NCBI GenBank assembly: GCA_947498355.1
Contig: CANMKA010000005.1
Location: 1-64,000, forward strand
DNA: 64,000 nt
Direction of reading: 5' to 3'
Origin: an uncultured Paraglaciecola sp.
GTDB taxonomy: Bacteria > Pseudomonadota > Gammaproteobacteria > Enterobacterales > Alteromonadaceae
Shown here: positions 53,471-63,264 of the stretch, piece after piece
Position numbering within the stretch: the stretch's first letter is position 1
Layout: each line of letters begins with the position of its first letter
Program-made: the position numbers and the translations under genes
Notes under the pieces: model-generated
What the model was told of the DNA's origin: nothing
Database searches by the model: none
What the model saw: only the letters and a program-made list of their open reading frames with translations

Positions 53471-54421
53471 ATGAAATTGTCTGTGATTGTGCCCGCATAT
53501 AACCTCGAAGACTATATCGAAGAATGTCTGCGTAGTGCCTTAGAACAAAATACATCCCATGAATTTGAAGTGGTGGTGTGTGATGATTGTTCAACGGATA
53601 ACACCGCAAAGGTTATTGCTTGTCTTACAAAAGAGTTTCATAATTTAAGGCCGATTTATAAACCTCAAAATCAAGGCTTAGCTAAAAATATGCAAACCTT
53701 GCTTGCAGAATGCCACGGGCAGTATATCGCCTATCTTGATGGTGATGATGTGGCGTTGCCAAGTAAATTTCAAAAGCAAATCGATTATTTAGACGCTCAT
53801 GCAGATTGTCATATGGTGTTTCATGAATCTGATATGTTTGACTCCGAAACAAATCAAACCATAAAACTGTATTCGCAACAGCATTATAATTGGTCGTGCA
53901 TCCCCACTCAATCTAGTACTGATGACTTAATTCAATATGGTACTTACATGCAAGCAAGTAGTGTGATGTTTAGAAATCATGCTAATTTGACTAATACAAT
54001 TGATAAAGACTGTAAAATCATTCTGGATTACCCATTTTATATTTTAAACGCAGGGTATTTGCAGGCGAGAATTGATTTCATTCCAGAAGTGTTAGGCAGA
54101 TATCGTATTCACCCCAATAGTTTTGGTCAGCAAACCAGTCGTAGTGTTGAGCGGCGCATTCAATCTTTACGAGACATTGAACGCGCATGTCAACTAGGAA
54201 AAGGACTTGGTGTTGATGAATCAATCATTGAACAAGGAATTGCTCATCATAGATTTGCTGCCGCACTTTACTTTTTAGCGAGAGAAGAGTGGGACTTATT
54301 TCAGCAATTAATCGAATCCTCTAATTCAAATCAGCGCTTTTTTAACCGCAAGCATGAGTTGGCGTTTGAACACCGTCATAAGCCCAAAGAATTGGCGCAG
54401 CTACTAATGGATGTCGCTTAA
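53471..54421 (+). CDS. Glycosyltransferase family 2
   Basis: 316 residues. GT-A fold: VIVPAYNLEDYIEECLRSAL start, VCDDCSTDNTA, and metal-binding LDGDD near residue 95. Cytoplasmic; no membrane segment. It starts two bases after the luxC-like stop and ends one base before glf, so all are in one operon. Sugar donor unknown. Confidence 0.9.
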   Translation: MKLSVIVPAYNLEDYIEECLRSALEQNTSHEFEVVVCDDCSTDNTAKVIACLTKEFHNLRPIYKPQNQGLAKNMQTLLAECHGQYIAYLDGDDVALPSKFQKQIDYLDAHADCHMVFHESDMFDSETNQTIKLYSQQHYNWSCIPTQSSTDDLIQYGTYMQASSVMFRNHANLTNTIDKDCKIILDYPFYILNAGYLQARIDFIPEVLGRYRIHPNSFGQQTSRSVERRIQSLRDIERACQLGKGLGVDESIIEQGIAHHRFAAALYFLAREEWDLFQQLIESSNSNQRFFNRKHELAFEHRHKPKELAQLLMDVA

Positions 54422-55582
54422 ATGAGTGACTATGATGTTGTCGTTATTGGTGCGGGGTTGTCAGGTGCGGTTATGGCTGAGAGGTTTGCCAGCCAACAGA
54501 ATAAAAAAGTGTTAGTACTCGAGCAAAGAGAGCACGTTGCTGGGAACTGTTTTGACTTTAAAAACGGGCACGGTATTACCGTTCATCAATATGGCCCTCA
54601 TTTGTTTCATACCAATAGTGAGAAAGTGTGGGAGTATCTAAGTCAGTTTACCAAGTGGCAAGCATATGAACACAAAGTCTTGAGTTCTATTGATGGCCAG
54701 TTAGTGCCGCTTCCTTTTAATTTAAATACGCTGCACCAGTTGTACTCAAAGTCTGAAGCGCAAACAATCGAAAACTTGTTAATTGAACATTATGGCTGGG
54801 AACAAAAAGTGCCAATTCTTGAATTGCGCAAAAGCGAGTTACAGCCTTTAAGGGAGTTAGGGGAGCTGGTTTATCAGAAGTTTTTCGTTAACTATACGGC
54901 AAAGCAGTGGGGGTGTTCGCCAGAGGATATATCGCCAGCAGTTACTGCTCGCGTACCTGTGGTAATCTCTAGAGATGACAGGTATTTTCACGATAAATAT
55001 CAAGCCATTCCAGCCAAAGGTTACAGCAAACTCGTTGAGAATATTTTGAGTCAACAGACTATTGAGGTTAGGCTCAACACTGACGCAACCAAAATCATAT
55101 CGTTAAATCTTGAAGATAAAAGCATTCAGTTTAACGGTAAAAAATTTACTGGAAAGTTGGTGTTTACAGGAATGCTGGATCAGCTGTTCAATTATTCCTT
55201 AGGTGAGTTGCCCTATCGCTCATTGCAATTTGAATTTGAAACCCTAGCGCAACAGACATTTCAACCGGAGACCACGGTTAATTATCCAAACGAAAATGAC
55301 TTTACACGTATTACTGAGTTTAAACATATCTTGCAGGAAACCTCCCCCCATACAACCATAGTGCGTGAGTACTCTCAGGATTATGATAGAAATGACCCGA
55401 GTAAAAACGTCCCTTATTACCCAGTGTTCAATGACCAGAACCAAGACAGAGTTAATCAATATAAGGCACTAGTTAAGTCATTCCCGCAAATCATCACAAC
55501 GGGGCGATTAGCTGACTATAGGTATTACAATATGGATGATGCGGTTGGAAATGCGTTGAATGTGTTTAATTCGGTTATTTAA
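54422..55582 (+). CDS. glf: UDP-galactopyranose mutase
   Basis: 386 residues, flavoenzyme that turns UDP-galactopyranose into UDP-galactofuranose. FAD motif VVIGAGLSGAVMAERF at 6-21; EQREHVAGNCFD; WGCSPEDISPAVTARVPV; GRLADYRYYNMDDAVGNAL at the C-terminus. Means galactofuranose probably enters the surface or flagellar glycan. Confidence 0.95.
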   Translation: MSDYDVVVIGAGLSGAVMAERFASQQNKKVLVLEQREHVAGNCFDFKNGHGITVHQYGPHLFHTNSEKVWEYLSQFTKWQAYEHKVLSSIDGQLVPLPFNLNTLHQLYSKSEAQTIENLLIEHYGWEQKVPILELRKSELQPLRELGELVYQKFFVNYTAKQWGCSPEDISPAVTARVPVVISRDDRYFHDKYQAIPAKGYSKLVENILSQQTIEVRLNTDATKIISLNLEDKSIQFNGKKFTGKLVFTGMLDQLFNYSLGELPYRSLQFEFETLAQQTFQPETTVNYPNENDFTRITEFKHILQETSPHTTIVREYSQDYDRNDPSKNVPYYPVFNDQNQDRVNQYKALVKSFPQIITTGRLADYRYYNMDDAVGNALNVFNSVI

Positions 55583-57736
55583 ATGTTCAATGACGTCCGC
55601 TTACCCTCTTCGAAGTACCTTTCCTTAGATCTGTTTGATACGCTGCTTATTCGTAAGTATCCCGAGCCGGTAATTTTTGAAAAAGCGTTTCTCTCGCTAG
55701 AAAGCACACTTATATGTGGGTTAGATGTGGAGGAGTTTGTCGAGTATCGTCAAAAAGCGGTAATAATAGCTAGGCAGAAGCTAAACAAAGTCGAAGTGTC
55801 AATTCATCAAATATATCAATATTTAGTTGTTCCTGAATACGATAGGGAAAACTTACTAAAGGCTGAATTAACAGAGCATGCAAAGGCATTAGTGTTGAAT
55901 CATGATCTGCTAAGCGAGTTAAAAGGTAAATTTGACGCAGAGTCATTTAACCCACTACAAATTGCTTTTATTTCTGATATGTATTTGACCAAAAGTCAAA
56001 TATTAACGATTTTATCAGAGTTCGACTCTTGGTTAGTGCAGTTTCCTATTTTCGTATCTTCTGAATATGATAAGACCAAGCGCCTTGGTGATCTTTTCCC
56101 ATTTGTAAAAGACCAATTAGGTTGGGAGTTTTCGTCTTGGGTACATGTGGGTGATGATAGATTAGCTGATGTAATTAAACCTGAGGAGTACGGTATCACT
56201 ACTGGCTTTATTAATTACTACTCAGAATATGATTTATTGCTCAAGAAAGAAAATGAACAACTAAAAATGCCAGTCGAGTATGAATCAGATCGAAAGGTGG
56301 CCAGTTTAAAAGGTGATTGCAATAGTTTTAAATTGGGAGCTATGGTGTTTGGTCCGATATTGTCTGCTTTCGCAGATTGGGTGATAGATAAAGCGCTTGC
56401 AGTTGGTGCTCAACAAATTTTGAGTATAAGTCGAGAAGGAATATGTTTTGATCATGTAATTCGCCAAAAACTGCAAATGCGAGAAATAGATTCTGTAAAT
56501 TCTCAGGTATTTTATGCCTCTCGGCGTTCAGTCCTTTTGGCTAGCGTCGATACTGAGCGAGATAAATGGTTAGAAACACTATTTATTGAGATCATTGATT
56601 TAGGCAACATATCCGTGTCTGAATTTTATGAAATCATAAAGTTATCTTTGCCAAGCAAATTAATATCAGAAAAGCATGTAATGTCGCAGTCTTGGAGCAA
56701 AAGAAGTCTCGACTCAATCTCCTTGCAACAATTCTTGTTAAATGATGTGCGATTAAAAAAACAACTCATTGTTCAAAATGTAGCGTTAGCTAAAAATAGT
56801 TTTGATGGATACCTGGCACCAATATCTGGTATCGAAAATTGTATAACTTTGGATTTTGGAGGGGGAGGGACTATACAGGGGAAGTTAGCTATCATGCTGC
56901 CATCGATACCTAAAGCGAACTTACTATTTTACAAGACAGAGCGAAGTGACAGGTTTTTAGACTTTATGACCTTCTCTGCCTTTATTAGCCAATGTAAGGG
57001 AGATGGTGAATTAGTTGGGCAGTTAGTGAAAAACTATTTTGTCATTGAGGCACTATTTAACGGTTGGCAAGGAAGCGTTGTTGATTATCAGGAAGGTTGT
57101 GGAAGTCCAATATTTGGCTCAGCACTAGATAATAATAAGTTGATTCTGGAACCCTTTTACCAAGGCATAGCCGAATTTATCAAAGGTGTAAGTGAGCACT
57201 GTGCAATAACAACATCTTCAGCCAAGGCAATAATGTCGCGGTTTATTTGTTCACCTTTAAGAGACGAAGTTAATTTACTTAAATGTGTTTACCACCAAAG
57301 TCTCGCAGGCAATCATACGCCTGTTGCTGTAGTAGGAGATAACTCTGACAACTCTAGAACTTATTTATGGGAGGGGGCTCAGTATTCTGTGCAACGAAAA
57401 GCTGAAGAACTCACACACCACCAACAAGCTCTTATTTCAAAGATCCAAAAATGCGAAATTCAACGAGCTGCGATTTATGGCGCAGGGCAATATTTTCAGC
57501 AAATATTGTCAGTTATTGTTAATTTGCCACTAGAAATTAGCTGTGTAATTGACAGAAAAGCTGAGGTTGCTGAACTGACAGTAGAAGGGTATCAAGTATA
57601 TACCCTAGACCATGCGATTCAAACTCAAGTAGATTGTATTATCATTGCTTCAGCGTCATTTGAAGATGACATTGAGAATCACATAAGGCAAAGGTACCAA
57701 ACTCAATTAGCTGACGTTGAGGTAATCCGTGTCTAG
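55583..57736 (+). CDS. HAD-like protein with C-terminal Rossmann domain
   Basis: 717 residues. N-terminal HAD-like hydrolase region: SLDLFDTLLIRK with nucleophile Asp16, AFISDMYLT near 133, and VHVGDDRLADV near 190. A middle domain of unknown role (about 245-590; VLSIS-type LSISREGICFDHVI near 290). C-terminal Rossmann-like domain (about 630-717) with AIYGAGQYFQQIL. HAD proteins of this shape occur in polysaccharide clusters; exact activity unknown. A+T-richer by eye than the pse genes. It overlaps the next gene by eight bases (GTGTCTAG). Confidence 0.72.
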   Translation: MFNDVRLPSSKYLSLDLFDTLLIRKYPEPVIFEKAFLSLESTLICGLDVEEFVEYRQKAVIIARQKLNKVEVSIHQIYQYLVVPEYDRENLLKAELTEHAKALVLNHDLLSELKGKFDAESFNPLQIAFISDMYLTKSQILTILSEFDSWLVQFPIFVSSEYDKTKRLGDLFPFVKDQLGWEFSSWVHVGDDRLADVIKPEEYGITTGFINYYSEYDLLLKKENEQLKMPVEYESDRKVASLKGDCNSFKLGAMVFGPILSAFADWVIDKALAVGAQQILSISREGICFDHVIRQKLQMREIDSVNSQVFYASRRSVLLASVDTERDKWLETLFIEIIDLGNISVSEFYEIIKLSLPSKLISEKHVMSQSWSKRSLDSISLQQFLLNDVRLKKQLIVQNVALAKNSFDGYLAPISGIENCITLDFGGGGTIQGKLAIMLPSIPKANLLFYKTERSDRFLDFMTFSAFISQCKGDGELVGQLVKNYFVIEALFNGWQGSVVDYQEGCGSPIFGSALDNNKLILEPFYQGIAEFIKGVSEHCAITTSSAKAIMSRFICSPLRDEVNLLKCVYHQSLAGNHTPVAVVGDNSDNSRTYLWEGAQYSVQRKAEELTHHQQALISKIQKCEIQRAAIYGAGQYFQQILSVIVNLPLEISCVIDRKAEVAELTVEGYQVYTLDHAIQTQVDCIIIASASFEDDIENHIRQRYQTQLADVEVIRV

Positions 57737-58946
57737 TCGTGCTAATAAGTCAAAGCTAAATATTATCCAAATTAGTAAATACGACTCTGCTGGAGGAGGG
57801 GCTAGTCGTGTAGCTGAGCAGCTTACAGACGCCTTGATTCAAAATGGTCACAACGTTATTCATTACACACGTGGTGCTGCAAAGGGTTTTAATCATATTC
57901 GTCGTCCTCTTTATGGTAAGCGTACAAAAAAAATGATGGGATGGATGGCTAAAAAAGGTTGGGTAGACGTTGTACCTTTTGAGTTACCTAGGCTGTTGTT
58001 TAATATTCATATTTGGCGTGCCGATGTTATTCATTTTCATGATATCTCTGGCACCTTGTCCCCACTAACGGTTGCAGTGTTGTCTTGGTTTAAAAAAGTC
58101 GTTTGGACTCTACATGACGCTTCTACGTTGACTGCAGGATGTATTCAACCTCTTGAGTGCGAAAAGTTTAAAAAGACTTGTAGTCAATGTCCTCAGCTAG
58201 GTATTTGGCCGCTTACTACCCAGATAGATCGAACTTCTTGGCTGAGAGACATGAAGCGATTATGTATTAGGATTAGCAGAGTTAAGTACGTTAGCCCTTC
58301 ATTTTGGCTTGCTGATTTGTTCCACAGAGAAACAGGAATACTACCAATAGTTATACGAAATGGGCTAGATGAGGAGTGCTTCCACCCTTTAGCATGGAAA
58401 TCTGTTAGTCCATTAATGTCAGACCGGGTAAAGCTGCTGAGAAACTCAACTAAGTATAAATTGTTGTTGTCTGCATCTAACTTTGATGACCCAAATAAGG
58501 GGATGGATACAGCATTGGAAATAGCGAAGCAATGTCCTAAAAATAAGGTGCTAGTTGTTCTCGTTGGCAGAAATAGCATCAATGAAGATAGCTTTGAATG
58601 CGATATGTTAAACTTAGGTTTCATCGATAGCGAACGGGATAAAGCTGCGCTTATTTCGGTTTGTGATGGGATGCTGTTTTGTTCCAAAGGTGAAAACTAT
58701 CCCTTAATATTACTAGAGGCTATCGCATCTGGGCTTGCAGTTTATGCTCTACCAGTTGGGGGAGTGGCAGAAATTTTGAATGATCATGTAGAGTCGAAAG
58801 TTTGCTCTGACTCAGAGGAGTTAGCAGCCAGTTTGATAGAAGCTATTGCGTTGAAGCTCTCAATGGGGAAACAAAAAAAATCATCTCAATGCATGAACTT
58901 AAGTTGGTCAAAGTCTGTTGACGGATACCTTGGGCTTTATCGATGA
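57729..58946 (+). CDS. Glycosyltransferase family 4
   Basis: 405 residues, GT-B. GGGASRVAEQL near 17-27, WTLHDASTLTAGC near 126 followed by a Cys-rich CSQCPQLG block seen in WcaC-like enzymes, and ENYPLILLEAIASG near 328, the donor site. Starts at GTG 57729 within the end of the previous gene, so translation is coupled. Confidence 0.88.
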   Translation: MSSRANKSKLNIIQISKYDSAGGGASRVAEQLTDALIQNGHNVIHYTRGAAKGFNHIRRPLYGKRTKKMMGWMAKKGWVDVVPFELPRLLFNIHIWRADVIHFHDISGTLSPLTVAVLSWFKKVVWTLHDASTLTAGCIQPLECEKFKKTCSQCPQLGIWPLTTQIDRTSWLRDMKRLCIRISRVKYVSPSFWLADLFHRETGILPIVIRNGLDEECFHPLAWKSVSPLMSDRVKLLRNSTKYKLLLSASNFDDPNKGMDTALEIAKQCPKNKVLVVLVGRNSINEDSFECDMLNLGFIDSERDKAALISVCDGMLFCSKGENYPLILLEAIASGLAVYALPVGGVAEILNDHVESKVCSDSEELAASLIEAIALKLSMGKQKKSSQCMNLSWSKSVDGYLGLYR

Positions 58947-58998
58947 CATCCCTCTTAATTCAATTCATTTTCCATGAGTACATAAAGTTGATTCAAAT

Positions 58999-60483
58999 AT
59001 GAATGAACTACCTAAAGAAAAGGAGCTGCCTCGGGTCGTTATCTATGGTACTGGTGGATATTATCAAAGTGTCAAATCATTGCTTTTTGATGCGTTTATA
59101 GTCGTGGCTCTTGTTGACTCTTTGAAAGGTGATGAAGGACTAATTATGGATGGATGCAGGGTGATAGACCCTGACTCTATCCGTAAAATAGATTTTGATT
59201 ATATTGTTATTGCAAGTAGTTATGAATATGAGATCAAAGAAGTCTTGAACTCTAAAGAGCTAAAACCTGAGGTTGTCAAATCTATCGGTGATTTCCCACA
59301 ACTTTTGCATGAAATTGAGCAACAAATATTGCCTAAAATCAGTGGGGGCGAGTATAAAATTGATTTTGAAGAAGGTAAGACAACTCTTGCTTTCATTATG
59401 AACAGTATGTTGCCAGGTGGTGCTGAAAAAGCACTTGTGTCATTGCTTCAACATTTTGATAGCGAAAAATATCAGGTAATTATTTTTCTGTTTGAGTATA
59501 ACGGATTTTATTTGGATAAAATACCAAATGAAATCAAAGTGTTTAATTGTTTTAGTCCAAACTCAGACCCACTTCTGACACGTATTTGGCTCAAATACAA
59601 AGATAACGAAAGTGCCTATCAAAACTTGATCGTGCATGACTCAGATGTATGTATTGCATTTATCGAAGGATGGGCCACTAAAATATTGTCAGGTAGAAAA
59701 AAAGCAGGAAAAATTGCGTGGGTTCATACTAATTTAGTTACAAACCCTTGGACAAAGGAATGCTTTTTGTCTGATGAATTAGAACGCTCTAGTTACGAGT
59801 CAATGGATAGAGTGGTGTTTGTGTCTGAAGATTCAAAACTGGGCTATGAGTCTAGATTTATTCATTCTAAGAAAAATATCGTTATTCCAAATGTTATCGA
59901 TATAACGACTTGCGCTGTTAGGCAGCCAATTTCAACTGCACCGCAACGATTAGTATATGTTGGTCGTCTATCAAAAGTTAAAGGTGTGATAAAACTATTG
60001 GCTGTTTTTACTCGCCTAGCATCTAAGTACGATTATTTGAACTTGTTAGTCATTGGCGATGGTGAGGAAAGACGTAATCTCGAAAGTTATGTGAGCCAAC
60101 ATGCCTTAAATCTCAGGGTCAAGTTTACAGGGTTTATCGAAGCCCCGTTTTCTTTAACTCGTACTTCAGACATATTTGTCAATCCGTCTGATACAGAAGG
60201 CTACCCGTTAGCTGTTGCAGAGGCCTTAATTAACGAATTGCCAGTAATAGCCACTAAGTGTACCGGTAATTGCGAGATACTAAAAAATGGAGAATTTGGT
60301 GAATTGGCCGATAACTCCGAACAAGGGCTTCATCAATCTATAGAAAAGTTGCTGTCTAACCCAAAAGAGTTTTTGTTAACAAAGAAAAAGTCGGCATTGG
60401 GTAAAAAACAGTTTAAAGCAGTAGAGGTAGTACAAAAAGTGAACGACCTTATCAAGAGTGTAGTTATGGGCGATAAGTATTAG
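58999..60483 (+). CDS. Rossmann-glycosyltransferase 4 fusion
   Basis: 494 residues. N-terminal Rossmann-like domain (1-105) with VIYGTGGYYQSV and DYIVIASSYEYEI, similar to the C-terminus of the 717-residue protein and the N-terminus of the next one. Then a GT4 enzyme (from about 130): MLPGGAEKALVSLL, LVYVGRLSKVKGVIKLL near 316, DTEGYPLAVAEALI near 396. Sugar unknown. Abuts the next gene with no gap. Confidence 0.82.
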   Translation: MNELPKEKELPRVVIYGTGGYYQSVKSLLFDAFIVVALVDSLKGDEGLIMDGCRVIDPDSIRKIDFDYIVIASSYEYEIKEVLNSKELKPEVVKSIGDFPQLLHEIEQQILPKISGGEYKIDFEEGKTTLAFIMNSMLPGGAEKALVSLLQHFDSEKYQVIIFLFEYNGFYLDKIPNEIKVFNCFSPNSDPLLTRIWLKYKDNESAYQNLIVHDSDVCIAFIEGWATKILSGRKKAGKIAWVHTNLVTNPWTKECFLSDELERSSYESMDRVVFVSEDSKLGYESRFIHSKKNIVIPNVIDITTCAVRQPISTAPQRLVYVGRLSKVKGVIKLLAVFTRLASKYDYLNLLVIGDGEERRNLESYVSQHALNLRVKFTGFIEAPFSLTRTSDIFVNPSDTEGYPLAVAEALINELPVIATKCTGNCEILKNGEFGELADNSEQGLHQSIEKLLSNPKEFLLTKKKSALGKKQFKAVEVVQKVNDLIKSVVMGDKY

Positions 60484-61767
60484 ATGAAATTTATGAGTTG
60501 CGAAAATCTTGTTTTGTATGGCGCTGGAAAATGCGCAGAACGATGCATAGAGGAATTAGCTTTACCTATCGATAAAATTAAAATAGTTAGTAGTTTAGGT
60601 GGAGAAGTTCTGCTTGGTAAGAAGGTAAAGAGTTGGGCGAAACTGGAGCTCAACGTTATCAATAAAGTTATTATTGCATCTGAGTATGTAGCTGAAATCT
60701 ATGATTGTATTGTACAGTCGGGTATTAAGGTGGAGGATGTATACTGTTTTGTTTTTGAAGACAGAAAGCTTGTTAAAGTAACAGAGTATTTAAGAACGAA
60801 AAAAAAGCAGAAAACACTTTATGCTTTTTACGACCTAGAGCTTAATGGTGCAACATTTGATGCCTGTGTCTTTGCTAATGGAGCTGAGGAAGAAAGGTTA
60901 AGAAAGGGGCTTGAGCATCTATGTTTTGTAATAGTTCCGCCGATAAAAACTCATGGAAATGCTTGGTACAAAGAAATGTACAGCACGGAGGATGAGTACA
61001 AGGACAGAGTGAGAAATTTACTTATTCCAATTTTTCATTTGATCCCAAGTTGCATATCTTGCATAGAATTAGTTGACCGTGGTGATGTAATCCACTACAA
61101 AAATTACAACCATATTTACCCTACTGGTTTTGATGAAACGAGATGTGAATTAGTAAACATTCCAGTTAAAGTGTTTGAGAAGGATAAACCTGTCGGCCAT
61201 TTTTGTGCTCCTGAAAGGGCTAAAAATTACATTAATCAGGTATTTAACTCTGTTGAAAATAAGATTATTTTGACCTTTACGATTCGAGAATATTGTGACC
61301 AGCCATTTAGAAACAATAATCTAGATGAACTAAAGATGTTTCTGTTGAGCTTGGATTTAAATCAATACTTTCCAATTATTGTAAGGGATACTTCTCATGC
61401 TGGAATAGGTTGTATAGACGGATTCGAGGATTATTTTCACATGCCTGAGGCTGCACTTGATTTAGGGGTTAGGTGTGCTCTATATGAACAGGCTCATTTG
61501 AGTTTTTTTGTAAATAATGGTGCTACATCGACCGCTTTTTTTAATCGAAAGGCGAGTTATGTAGTGTTTAAGTTTTCTTCTGAAGAGCTTGAGTGTACAT
61601 CTCAGGAATACTTAAAAGAAATATTCTCCCTGGAGTTTTCTGATGAAACATTTTTCTTTGCATCAGGCCTATATCAAAAAATATGTTGGGAAGATGATAC
61701 TAAAGAAAATATGGAAAAGTATTTAAATAGATTCTTAGAATTAAATAAACAAGAGAGAGTTGAGTGA
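60484..61767 (+). CDS. Unknown protein with N-terminal Rossmann domain
   Basis: 427 residues, family not recognised. Residues 1-100 form the same Rossmann-like domain (LVLYGAGKCAERCIEELALP). The rest (about 110-427) has no motif I know; notable stretches are YAFYDLELNGATFDACVFA, KTHGNAWYKEMYS and IVRDTSHAGIGCIDGF. Mixed alpha/beta, no membrane segment. Its place between glycosyltransferase and SDR genes suggests a sugar-transfer or sugar-modifying role. A+T-rich. Confidence 0.6.
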   Translation: MKFMSCENLVLYGAGKCAERCIEELALPIDKIKIVSSLGGEVLLGKKVKSWAKLELNVINKVIIASEYVAEIYDCIVQSGIKVEDVYCFVFEDRKLVKVTEYLRTKKKQKTLYAFYDLELNGATFDACVFANGAEEERLRKGLEHLCFVIVPPIKTHGNAWYKEMYSTEDEYKDRVRNLLIPIFHLIPSCISCIELVDRGDVIHYKNYNHIYPTGFDETRCELVNIPVKVFEKDKPVGHFCAPERAKNYINQVFNSVENKIILTFTIREYCDQPFRNNNLDELKMFLLSLDLNQYFPIIVRDTSHAGIGCIDGFEDYFHMPEAALDLGVRCALYEQAHLSFFVNNGATSTAFFNRKASYVVFKFSSEELECTSQEYLKEIFSLEFSDETFFFASGLYQKICWEDDTKENMEKYLNRFLELNKQERVE

Positions 61768-62705
61768 AAATTTTAGTTACTGGGGCATGTGGGTATAAAG
61801 GCTCTGTTTTGGTCCCAAAGTTATTAGCAAAGGGGTTTAGTGTTGTTGCGATAGATATTCAATGGTTTGGCAACGAACTAAGTGCGCACTCAAACTTAAC
61901 AACCCTCAAACACGATGTTAGAGATACTAGTAATATCGATCTGTCTGGAGTTGATGCCATTATTCATTTGGCTTCGGTGGCCAATGACCCTTGCGGTGAT
62001 TTAGACCCTAAATTGACGTGGGAAATTAGTGCGCTAGCTACCATGCAATTGGCTGATAAAGCTGCGAAGCAAGGTGTAAAGCATTTTATTTATGCGTCTT
62101 CAGGCAGTGTATATGGTGTAAAAGAAGAAGAGCAAGTAACAGAGGATTTGGCTTTAGAGCCTATTTCAGAATACAACAAAACCAAAATGGTTTCTGAAAG
62201 AGTATTACTTAGTTACGCGGATAAAATGGTCGTTCAAATAATACGCCCTGCAACTGTTTGTGGACTATCACCTCGTATGCGCTTAGATGTTGCAGTGAAC
62301 ATGCTGACTATGCAAGCCATTAACAATGGTGTCATTACCGTGTTTGGTGGCGACCAAGCGCGCCCCAATATTCACATAGACGACATTACCGATTTATATT
62401 TGTTTTTATTATCTCGTCCTGATGTTCGAGGGGTGTTTAACGCTGGGTTTGAAAATATCACTATTTCAGAAATCGCTCATCGTATTGTTGATAAAGTGGG
62501 AGGTGATATTGTCGTTACACCCTCTAACGACCCCCGGTCCTACCGAATTAATTCAGATAAGTTACTTGCTACTGGGTTTAGACCCAAATATAAGGTTGCC
62601 GATGCAGTTGATCAAATCGTAGATGCTTACAACCTTGGCAAATTAAAGGATGAAGATCGTTGGTACAACCTTAAATGGATGCAAAGGCACGTTTTTAATG
62701 ATTGA
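61764..62705 (+). CDS. NAD-dependent epimerase/dehydratase (SDR)
   Basis: 313 residues, extended SDR. NAD motif TGACGYKGS at 6-14, SSGSVYGV near 112, active site YNKTK near 136. Acts on a nucleotide-sugar; substrate not readable. Starts at GTG 61764, overlapping the previous stop by four bases (GTGA). Overlaps the next gene by eight. Confidence 0.88.
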   Translation: MKILVTGACGYKGSVLVPKLLAKGFSVVAIDIQWFGNELSAHSNLTTLKHDVRDTSNIDLSGVDAIIHLASVANDPCGDLDPKLTWEISALATMQLADKAAKQGVKHFIYASSGSVYGVKEEEQVTEDLALEPISEYNKTKMVSERVLLSYADKMVVQIIRPATVCGLSPRMRLDVAVNMLTMQAINNGVITVFGGDQARPNIHIDDITDLYLFLLSRPDVRGVFNAGFENITISEIAHRIVDKVGGDIVVTPSNDPRSYRINSDKLLATGFRPKYKVADAVDQIVDAYNLGKLKDEDRWYNLKWMQRHVFND

Positions 62706-63258
62706 TTTAATTAACGATTACAAACGAAATTTAAATAGTCAGTTGGCAAGCTTTAATTGGGCGCCAGTAGAAAAGTTAGCTGAATATTTGATTGATGCTG
62801 CAAAAAAGGGACATCAAATATTTTTGTGCGGAAATGGTGGGAGTGCTGGTAACGCTGCTCATTTAGCGAATGATTTTATTTATGGTGTTGACCCTAGTGG
62901 AAAGTTTGCGTTAAACGTTGAAGCCTTGACAGCTAACACTAGTGTATTAACTTGTTTGGGAAACGATATTGGTTATGACGTTGTTTTCTCTCACCAACTA
63001 AAAGTAAAAGCTAAGCCGGACGATATTTTGATTGTTCTTTCTGGAAGTGGCAATTCAGAAAACATCATTAAAGCTTTAGAACAAGCTAAATTATTAAAAA
63101 TGACTTCAGCAGCAATATTAGGTTATAGCGGTGGTAAAGCTCTTCAACTGGCTGATATTCCGATTCATTTTCTTGTTAATGACATGCAGATTTCTGAAGA
63201 TTTACAGATCATAGTTGGACACATGCTGATGCGATATTTAAATCAAGAATTGGCCTAA
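62698..63258 (+). CDS. SIS-domain sugar-phosphate isomerase (GmhA-like)
   Basis: 187 residues from ATG 62698, which overlaps the SDR stop by eight bases; the open frame goes back to 62650 but only this ATG gives a family-like start. SIS fold: LCGNGGSAGNAAHLANDFI near 43, LSGSGNSENII near 113. Similar to phosphoheptose isomerase, which turns sedoheptulose 7-phosphate into heptose 7-phosphate; other ketose/aldose phosphates possible. Confidence 0.87.
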   Translation: MIDLINDYKRNLNSQLASFNWAPVEKLAEYLIDAAKKGHQIFLCGNGGSAGNAAHLANDFIYGVDPSGKFALNVEALTANTSVLTCLGNDIGYDVVFSHQLKVKAKPDDILIVLSGSGNSENIIKALEQAKLLKMTSAAILGYSGGKALQLADIPIHFLVNDMQISEDLQIIVGHMLMRYLNQELA

Positions 63259-63264
63259 AACATA

